A DNA stretch of 64,000 nucleotides from Kineosporia rhizophila (GTDB lineage Bacteria; Actinomycetota; Actinomycetes; Actinomycetales; Kineosporiaceae): assembly GCF_021277265.1 (NCBI RefSeq), contig NZ_JAJSOH010000017.1:62001-126000 (forward strand), given 5' to 3'. Every line of letters begins with the position of its first letter. Within the stretch, counting starts at the first letter, position 1. Below the pieces are notes generated by a model, which was not told the DNA's origin, did no database searches, and saw only the letters and a program-made list of their open reading frames with translations. Shown here in pieces: positions 1-6,134 of this stretch. The translations under genes were made by a program, and so were the position numbers.

Positions 1-1422
1 GATCAGCGCGGCCACCAGCCAGTACTGGTTGTAGAACGCCTGCTTGTTCACCAGGTTCGCCACCAGGAGCACCATCGCGGCCCAGCGCAGCACGTTGGCC
101 AGGTCGGGCTGCTGCCGGTGCACGCGGCGGATCGCCGAGGCCAGCGTGAACAGCACGGCGGCACCGGTCAGGTAGAACGGCGGGGTCCAGCTCAGCTCGT
201 TGATCGCGGCGATGAAGACGGTGTTGGCGAAGATCAGGGGCTGGAAGTCGATCAGCATGGTCACCGTGTCGTGCAGCATGTCCGACGGCGAGGCGATGAA
301 CCAGGGCAGCACGAAGACCCCGGCCAGGCCGGCCGTGCCGATCGCCCGGCGCCAGCCGAAGACCGGCCAGACCGCGAGCACCGGCAGCAGCACGGCCAGG
401 TGCTGTTTGCTGGCCAGCCCGAGAGCCAGGCAGATCATGGCCAGGACCATCTGCCGGCGGCGCACCGCGAGCGCCCAGCCGGCCAGGCAGGCCATGAGCA
501 GCGGCTCGGTCCAGGCCTGCTCGACCTGGGTGGCGGTACCCGGCAGGACCAGCAGCAGCCCGGCGGCACCGGTGGCGACCAGGGCGCGGACGGTCATCGG
601 AGAGTGGGTGGCCTCGGCCGGGGCCGACTCGGTGGTGCGCCTGCCCGGACGGCCGAGCAGGAACACGGCCAGGGCCCCGAGCAGCGTGATCAGCGTCAGC
701 GCCCAGCGCACGTCTCCGGCCAGCCAGCGCCCGGGAGCCAGGAGCAGCGCGGTGAACGGCAGATAGGTGAACGCGTCCTGCACACCCGGAGAGTTGGTCC
801 AGTTCTGCGCGTACATGTTCTTGCCCTCGAGCATGCCGTCGGCGGCCTGCTGCAGGGTGATCCAGACGTCGATCTTCGGCTCGGGATCCCAGTGGATGAG
901 CATGGCCGCGGCGGTGACGTAGCCCACGGCGGTGAGCCCCAGGGCGACGTAGGCCGGGCCCAGCCGGCGGCGGAGCGTGGAAAGGGCGATGCCCGCGGCC
1001 AACACGAGCGCCGCGGCCGCGAAGACCCAGCGGGTGAGCCAGCCCTGGCCGGGCGTGAGGTAGGTGTAAGGCCGCATGGTGACGTGGATGACCGCCACCA
1101 GCACGAGGGTGGCGGCGAGCGAGTAGCCGATCCACTGCAGAGGTGATCGCTGTGCCGACTCGAGGAACGACCCGGCCGACCCGGTGAACGGCTTACGGGC
1201 GCTGCCGGCGACCACCCACAGGCCGAGGGCCACGGCCAGGACCACGTAGATCACGATGATCCACAGCCGGTAACGAACAACACTGTGCGTAGCCACCGCC
1301 ATGCCGATGGTCAGCAGCACCAGAACGACGCCGGTAGCGATCGGGGAGCTGCGGCGCAGTGCGGGGCGGGGCTGCGGATCGGCCTGATCCGGGAGGCTGG
1401 GCGGGACCATGCGCTCCACCAT
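1..1422 (-). CDS. GT-C / GT87-like integral membrane glycosyltransferase, C-terminus off the left edge
   Basis: I translated the minus strand from 1422 and found an open frame to the window edge (about 474 codons). It is a polytopic membrane protein with many hydrophobic segments (for example ATGVVLVLLTIGMAVA and WVFAAAALVLAAGIAL). A periplasmic-type loop carries PKIDVW, EGKNMYAQNW and FTYLPFTALLLAP. This arrangement is typical of polyprenol-phosphate-mannose dependent GT-C enzymes (GT87/DUF2029), which add sugars to lipid-linked glycans outside the membrane. The donor and acceptor cannot be read from the sequence. A second in-frame ATG at 1410 is an equally possible start. The gene faces away from the pilus genes and is probably unrelated to them. 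The C-terminus is missing. Confidence 0.72.
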   Translation of the reverse strand, partial: MVERMVPPSLPDQADPQPRPALRRSSPIATGVVLVLLTIGMAVATHSVVRYRLWIIVIYVVLAVALGLWVVAGSARKPFTGSAGSFLESAQRSPLQWIGYSLAATLVLVAVIHVTMRPYTYLTPGQGWLTRWVFAAAALVLAAGIALSTLRRRLGPAYVALGLTAVGYVTAAAMLIHWDPEPKIDVWITLQQAADGMLEGKNMYAQNWTNSPGVQDAFTYLPFTALLLAPGRWLAGDVRWALTLITLLGALAVFLLGRPGRRTTESAPAEATHSPMTVRALVATGAAGLLLVLPGTATQVEQAWTEPLLMACLAGWALAVRRRQMVLAMICLALGLASKQHLAVLLPVLAVWPVFGWRRAIGTAGLAGVFVLPWFIASPSDMLHDTVTMLIDFQPLIFANTVFIAAINELSWTPPFYLTGAAVLFTLASAIRRVHRQQPDLANVLRWAAMVLLVANLVNKQAFYNQYWLVAALI

Positions 1423-1559
1423 AGAGGCCGGGCCGGTCCGGGTCTGACGCCTGTGGACAACCGCGACGCCCCCGGTACCCACCCGTTACCCCGGTTGCCG
1501 GTCAACGCCCGATCAGTACGTTTTCAGCCGGCCCGGACGGGGGCCTTGGACCGGTATCC

Positions 1560-1775
1560 CTACTTGTTGCGATCGCTCGGGTCGCAGTGCGGCATCGACT
1601 GCCGGTTCTCGATGCAGTCCGAAGTGCCCTGGAAGGTGCTCTCGATGAGGGTCCCGAAACCGAACACCACGGCGACGATCACCGCGGCGATGGCGGCCAC
1701 CATCAGGGCGTACTCGACGGCGGAGGCACCTCGGTCGCCGGCCGAGGGTACAACCCGGCGGGTCCGGGAAATCAT
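1560..1775 (-). CDS. flp: Flp-family type IVb pilin, copy 1
   Basis: This is a 71-aa prepilin. The ATG at 1775 has a strong GGAGGA ribosome site 5 nt upstream, so a longer in-frame reading is rejected. A short basic leader ends in the Flp processing motif RG/ASAVEYALM: cleavage after Gly, with Glu at +5 and Tyr at +6. A hydrophobic helix (VAAIAAVIVAVVFGFG) follows. The mature subunit would assemble into the Tad/Flp pilus built by the tadABC, cpaBE and tadEG genes further right. The tail holds two cysteines, TSDC and PHCD, which could close a disulfide loop. The gene stands alone downstream of a second pilin copy. I see no prepilin peptidase (TadV/CpaA) in the window. Confidence 0.88.
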   Translation of the reverse strand: MISRTRRVVPSAGDRGASAVEYALMVAAIAAVIVAVVFGFGTLIESTFQGTSDCIENRQSMPHCDPSDRNK

Positions 1776-2113
1776 CCGTTCCTCCTTCGGTTCCGGCGTG
1801 GCTGCGGACCACACCGGGTGTTGCCCCCCGTCACTGCTCCCCACCCTTACACAAGCCGCCCGTGACGTTCGGTCATCTCGACGATGATCGGCTGAACACC
1901 TGATCAGTAGCCGGTGCCGGTGGCTCCCGGCGGAAGGGACCGGCCGGGAAGTCTTCCTACTGCTCAGTCATTCTGCCGTCGCGCACGCCCTCGATGAGGG
2001 GGAATGGGTAAGTTCGTGGCTGCTGTCACTCTCTGCCCGCCACTGCAGTCACACGTTGCTGCCGCGTCCCGAAACTGTCTGCTGGACAACCGGTGATCAG
2101 TGCACAGACATCG

Positions 2114-2149
2114 AAAGACCCGGAAACCTCAGGGGGTTTCCGGGTCTTT
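2114..2149 (-). terminator. Intrinsic terminator after Flp pilin copy 2
   Basis: A perfect 15-bp stem (AAAGACCCGGAAACC with GGTTTCCGGGTCTTT) closes a 6-nt loop. It starts 50 nt past the stop of the minus-strand pilin gene at 2199. Short T runs flank both sides, so it could act in either direction. Confidence 0.8.
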
Positions 2150-2198
2150 TCGAAAGGCTTGACCGGCCGGTCCGCGCAGCCGACCGGAAGGATGCGGA

Positions 2199-2426
2199 TC
2201 AGGGCGTCGTGGTGGTCTTGCAGCCCTCTGCCGCCGTCGTGTTCGTGGTCGTCTTGGTGGTGAACGAGCTGCAGGTGTCGCTGAACGTCTTCGACACGAT
2301 CGTGCCGAGACCGAAGACGACAGCGACGATCACGGCGGCGATGGCGGCGACCATCAGGCCGTACTCGACCGCGGAGGCGCCGCGGTCCTTCGCGGTGGAC
2401 AACACCCTGCGGAGGTGGTTGAGCAT
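2199..2426 (-). CDS. flp: Flp-family type IVb pilin, copy 2
   Basis: This 75-aa prepilin is closely similar to the copy at 1560-1775. It has a basic leader, the cleavage motif RG/ASAVEYGLM and a nearly identical hydrophobic helix (VAAIAAVIVAVVFGLG). An AAAGGGA ribosome site lies upstream of the ATG. The tail is unusual: two cysteines (DTCSS and EGCK) bracket a Thr-rich stretch and the protein ends in TTTTP. Such Thr runs are candidate O-mannosylation sites in actinobacteria, and the cysteines could form a disulfide. Terminators on both sides (2114-2149 and 2539-2576) make it a single-gene unit, as expected for a highly expressed major pilin. Which copy is the major subunit is not visible. Confidence 0.88.
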   Translation of the reverse strand: MLNHLRRVLSTAKDRGASAVEYGLMVAAIAAVIVAVVFGLGTIVSKTFSDTCSSFTTKTTTNTTAAEGCKTTTTP

Positions 2427-2538
2427 GCGGATCCCTTTCGTGGGTGCTCGGTGGGTTGTTTCCCCCCGAAGACATGCTCAGCGTGCCACTCGGGTAGCGG
2501 TGTGTACCCAAGGTGCATAAGGGATCAAGCAAAGAGAG

Positions 2539-2576
2539 AGCCCCATTCCTCGGCCGTTCGGCCGAGGAATGGGGCT
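2539..2576 (-). terminator. Strong hairpin terminator after the two-component operon
   Basis: An 18-bp perfect stem (AGCCCCATTCCTCGGCCG and its complement) closes a minimal TT loop, followed on the minus strand by a pyrimidine-rich run. It lies 43 nt past the response-regulator stop and insulates the pilin gene from the regulator genes. Confidence 0.8.
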
Positions 2577-2618
2577 GGTGTTACTGAAAGACGTTTACCG
2601 GCAACGACATACGAGCAC

Positions 2619-3275
2619 CTAGCGGCGCTTCGCGTCGTCCACCAGGCCGAGCCGGACGGCGGCCATCACCGCCTGGGCCCGGTTTCCGGCCCCCAGCTTC
2701 TCGTAGATGTTGGCCACGTGCGTCTTTGCCGTCGACTCGCTGATGTAGAGCCGGCGGGCGATCTGCGCGATGGCCAGGCCGTCGACCAGGAGATCGAGCA
2801 CTTCCCGTTCTCGCGGAGACAGTTTCGGCCCTGCCGGGGCGCTCATCCGGCGCTGCATGGCGCCGGCCAGGTCTCGCGCCGTGAAGGCTCGCGGGTTGGC
2901 CGCCGCGTGCCGGGCGGCGGCGACGACCTCCTCGGCCGGGGCGTCTTTCCCCACGAAACCGGACGCGCCCGCGTCCAGAGCGGCGAAGACCTGCTCGTCC
3001 CCGGCGTACATCGTGAGGACGACGATGCCCATCGTCGGACTGCTCGCCCGCACCTGGGTGGTCAGCGTGATCCCGTCGCCGTCCGGAAGACGCACGTCGG
3101 TCACGAGAACGTCCGGCCGGAGCCGTTCCAGGGCATTGAGCGCGTCCGCGACCGAGGCCGCCTCGCCGACCACCTCGATATCACCTGCCCGGTCGAAGGC
3201 CCGTCGAAGGCCCTCCCGGATCAGCTGATGGTCGTCGACGAGCACAACCCGGAGGTTCGCCGTTGCGCTGGTCAA
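2619..3275 (-). CDS. NarL/LuxR-family response regulator
   Basis: This 218-aa regulator has an N-terminal receiver domain and a C-terminal LuxR helix-turn-helix. The receiver shows the acidic pair D14/D15, phospho-acceptor D60 in VTDVRLPDGDG and the conserved Lys in FVGKD (about residue 110). The DNA-binding domain (about 150-212) has LSPREREVLDLL and ISESTAKTHVANIYEKL. The gene starts inside the 3' end of the adjacent histidine kinase gene (4-nt ATGA overlap), so the pair is co-translated and almost certainly cognate. It sits between the kinase and the Flp pilin genes, so pilin or tad control is the natural hypothesis. No binding site can be defined here. Confidence 0.9.
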   Translation of the reverse strand: MTSATANLRVVLVDDHQLIREGLRRAFDRAGDIEVVGEAASVADALNALERLRPDVLVTDVRLPDGDGITLTTQVRASSPTMGIVVLTMYAGDEQVFAALDAGASGFVGKDAPAEEVVAAARHAAANPRAFTARDLAGAMQRRMSAPAGPKLSPREREVLDLLVDGLAIAQIARRLYISESTAKTHVANIYEKLGAGNRAQAVMAAVRLGLVDDAKRR

Positions 3276-5089
3276 TTAGTCACCTCCTGGTCGGCCCGGG
3301 CGTGTGAGGCCGCCCGGGTCCTGTCTGCCGGCCGGTTGGCCTGGTTGGACTGACTGCTCTGAGTGGAAGGAACGATGGTGGGTATCCCGTGCGGATCGGT
3401 GAGAGCCACGCGGGTGACCGCCGGGCGGGCCAGGTGCCGGGGCTCCAGGGGTGCGGAGGTCTCGGTGCCGAGCCCGACCTCGACCAGGGTGCCCCCGCCT
3501 TCCGGGCCGGGACCGACCCGGAGATTGGCGCCGATCCGGCGGGCGCGTTCGCGCATCCCCTGGATGCCGAAACTGTCGGCCCGGCCGGGTTTCAGCCCAC
3601 GGCCGTCGTCGATGACGGTGATGTGGGCCCGAGGTGGTTCGACGGCCACGGTCAGCCAGAGGTTGGTGGCCTGCGCGTGCCGCCGGACGTTGGTGATCGC
3701 CTCCTGGACGATCCTCAGCAGTTCCACCTCGACGGTGATCGGGAGCCGCTTGGGCGACTCGTCCATGGACAGGTGGATCGCCAGGTCGGACTGGGCGGCG
3801 ATGCGCTGGGCGTGCTCGCTCAGCGCGGCCCCCAGGCCGACCGTGTCGTTCACCCCGTGCCGCAGGTCGAAGATGCTCATCCGCAGATCGGCCACCATCG
3901 CCTGGAGCTGCTCGCGCACGGTGAGCACCTGCTGGGCCACCTCCGGGTCGGAGTTCTGCCGGATGTCGTCCAGCGCGTAGCCGACCGAGGCCAGGTCCTG
4001 GGCGATGCCGTCGTGGATCTCGCGGGCCAGGCGCATCCGCTCGTCGGTGGTGGCCAGCCGGCGCACGTCGTCGAACAGCATGGCCGAGGCCAGCCGAGGC
4101 CCGGACTGCTCGATCACGCTGCGGCAGCTGCGCAGCGACGCCGCGTCCAGCCCGGTCGCGGTGATCACCAGCACCAGGGCCACCACCCGCTCACCCATCA
4201 GCACCGGGATCGCGGCGAAGGAACGGCCCTGCGCCTCGCGTTTCACCGGCTGGGCGCTGACCCAGGCGTCCTCGATGGCCAGTTCCGAGGCCTCCGGCGG
4301 CTCCAGTCCCGACAGCGAGACGAACCGCCCGCCGGTGGAACGCACCAGCACGATGGCATCGGCCTGTGGCACCACGGAACGGATGTCCTCGGCCAGCGCG
4401 GCGGCCAGGGTGCGCGGGTCGAGACCCAGGCTGAGTTGCCGCGCCACGACGTGCAGTTCGGACAGCAGTCGGTGCGCGTCGGCGTAGGCGGGCTCGCTGT
4501 CGGGGGCCACGTCGGCCCGCAGCCGCCGGATCCAGGCACCCACCGTGGGCACCGCGACCAGGATGAAGACCCAGGCCACCAGAGCGTTGCTCTGGTTCAG
4601 CTTGGCCACCCCGATCTCCGAGGAGGTCAGGATCATCCCGCCCAGGGCGACCGCTGCGGTGGCCGCCGTGGCCAGGCCCAGCACCAGGCCGGAGGTGAGG
4701 CCGGCCATGAACAGCGGAACCGTCAGGTAGGGCAGGAAGAGCACCCCGCTGCCGCCCACGCCGCCGATGATCACTGACGCGGTGAGGGTTTCGGCGAGGG
4801 TGGGGATGATCGGTGGCACGGCTCCGGGCAACGGCAGGGAGGCCAGCGCCGCGACGCAGAAAAGCATCAGGGCCGGGATCACCGCTTCGCGGGGGGTCAC
4901 GCCCCCGCTCTCGGCCACCGCGCTCATGGCGACGGCGGCGCTGGCGAAGATCAAGATGATTCCGGCGCGGATCACGAGGGGCACGAAGATGCTCTTCGCT
5001 CGTAGTTCCAGCACGGCCACGGTGACAATCTGCCACACGAGGGATACTCGTGGCTTGGGATCGTCCAATACGACCGTTAGATCCCCCAA
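3272..5089 (-). CDS. NarL-type sensor histidine kinase with N-terminal membrane domain and GAF-like region
   Basis: The 605-aa protein begins with several hydrophobic helices (about residues 35-190). A GAF-like sensory region (about 210-340) follows, then a HisKA_3 dimerisation/phosphorylation helix with RLAREIHDGIAQDLASVGYA (His near residue 359) and a HATPase_c domain (NVRRHA N-box region, DDGRGL, GIQGMRERA). It would phosphorylate the overlapping NarL-type regulator. The C-terminal tail after about 545 is low-complexity. The reading frame begins with TTG at 5089, so the true start may lie slightly downstream (GTG before WQIVTV). The gene is divergent from the DnaB-like ATPase, 45 nt away. 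Confidence 0.87.
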   Translation of the reverse strand: MGDLTVVLDDPKPRVSLVWQIVTVAVLELRAKSIFVPLVIRAGIILIFASAAVAMSAVAESGGVTPREAVIPALMLFCVAALASLPLPGAVPPIIPTLAETLTASVIIGGVGGSGVLFLPYLTVPLFMAGLTSGLVLGLATAATAAVALGGMILTSSEIGVAKLNQSNALVAWVFILVAVPTVGAWIRRLRADVAPDSEPAYADAHRLLSELHVVARQLSLGLDPRTLAAALAEDIRSVVPQADAIVLVRSTGGRFVSLSGLEPPEASELAIEDAWVSAQPVKREAQGRSFAAIPVLMGERVVALVLVITATGLDAASLRSCRSVIEQSGPRLASAMLFDDVRRLATTDERMRLAREIHDGIAQDLASVGYALDDIRQNSDPEVAQQVLTVREQLQAMVADLRMSIFDLRHGVNDTVGLGAALSEHAQRIAAQSDLAIHLSMDESPKRLPITVEVELLRIVQEAITNVRRHAQATNLWLTVAVEPPRAHITVIDDGRGLKPGRADSFGIQGMRERARRIGANLRVGPGPEGGGTLVEVGLGTETSAPLEPRHLARPAVTRVALTDPHGIPTIVPSTQSSQSNQANRPADRTRAASHARADQEVTN

Positions 5090-5134
5090 GGTTTTAGGAA
5101 TGCGACGAACCGATCTGATGGGTTAGGTCCTGAG

Positions 5135-6106
5135 GTGGACGATTTGTACTCCGTGATCGACGCGCTGTCCGCGGCCGACAACTCTCTGACACAACCGGGT
5201 GGCGGAACGCCCCGGCCCGTGCCGACCGGCTTCCCGCTGCTCGACGGATATCTGGCCGGTGGCCTGAGATCCGGCGAGCTGACGCTGATCGGTGGCCCGT
5301 CCGGAGTGGGCAAGACCGCGCTCGTTCTCCAGATCGCCCGGCACGCGGCCCGGTCCGGCGGGTCCGCGGTCTTCCTGTCCTACCAGCAGGAAACTGCCGT
5401 CTTGCTGCAGCGGCTGATCGCGCTCGAGGCGGGTGAGCGGCATGGCCTCGAGGGGGCCACGCTGCGTCAGGTCCGTGACGCCTTCCTGGCCGACGGGCAG
5501 GGCGCCGGTCTGGCCGAGCGCCTGGAGCGGGTGGCGGGCGGAACGAGCGCGCTGGCCGCGCTGGCCGACTACGGAGAACGCCTTCTGCTGCACGCTCCGG
5601 CCGATGCCGACGTGGTGGACATCCGTGAGGTGGTCTCCGAGGCCCGATTGAGGACGGGGGTCCCGCCTCTGGTCGTTGTGGATCACCTTCAGGGGGTGTC
5701 CGGCTTCGGGGAACGGGCCGGCGAGACCGCCGCGGGCCTGCGGGAACTGGCCCGGGAGACGGGGTTGCCGGTGCTCGCGGTCGCCGTCACTGATCCGATT
5801 GAGGACGGTTCGGTGCGGCGCCGTCGCACCGGTCACCTTCGCGGGGCGGCATCTTCGGTCTCGGAACCGGACCTGGTGCTGATGCTGAACGAGAAGGTGG
5901 ACGCGGTGGCGCGCCGGCACCTGGTCTACGACCCGAGGGTGGGTGAGGAGTTCGGTGACTGGCTGGTGCTGACCGTCGAGAAGAACCGGTCCGGGCCCAC
6001 CGGGATCGGGGTGCAGTTGCGCAAACGGCTGGAGCAGAGCCGGTTCGAGCCGGAGGCCGGGGTGCTGCGCGAGGAACTGGCCGACGAGCCGGTGAGAGAC
6101 TCGTAG
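5135..6106 (+). CDS. Free-standing DnaB C-terminal-type (RecA-fold) ATPase
   Basis: This 323-aa protein matches the helicase half of DnaB. It has FPLLDGYLAGGLRSGELTLI, Walker A GGPSGVGKTAL (about residues 52-62), the SYQQE region, Walker B LVVVDHLQGV and the arginine-finger-type segment VEKNRSGPTG, which mirrors the KQRNGPTG of DnaB. The N-terminal DnaB primase-interaction domain is absent, as only about 25 residues precede the fold. It is the only plus-strand gene in the pilus island, convergent with the GAF protein gene (28 nt) and divergent from the kinase gene. A role as replicative helicase is unlikely. It could be a RecA/KaiC-like regulator or an accessory helicase. The GTG start is the first in frame and has no clear ribosome site. 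Confidence 0.75.
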   Translation: MDDLYSVIDALSAADNSLTQPGGGTPRPVPTGFPLLDGYLAGGLRSGELTLIGGPSGVGKTALVLQIARHAARSGGSAVFLSYQQETAVLLQRLIALEAGERHGLEGATLRQVRDAFLADGQGAGLAERLERVAGGTSALAALADYGERLLLHAPADADVVDIREVVSEARLRTGVPPLVVVDHLQGVSGFGERAGETAAGLRELARETGLPVLAVAVTDPIEDGSVRRRRTGHLRGAASSVSEPDLVLMLNEKVDAVARRHLVYDPRVGEEFGDWLVLTVEKNRSGPTGIGVQLRKRLEQSRFEPEAGVLREELADEPVRDS

Positions 6107-6134
6107 CGGCCGGTTCCCCGCGGTGGCCGGTGTG

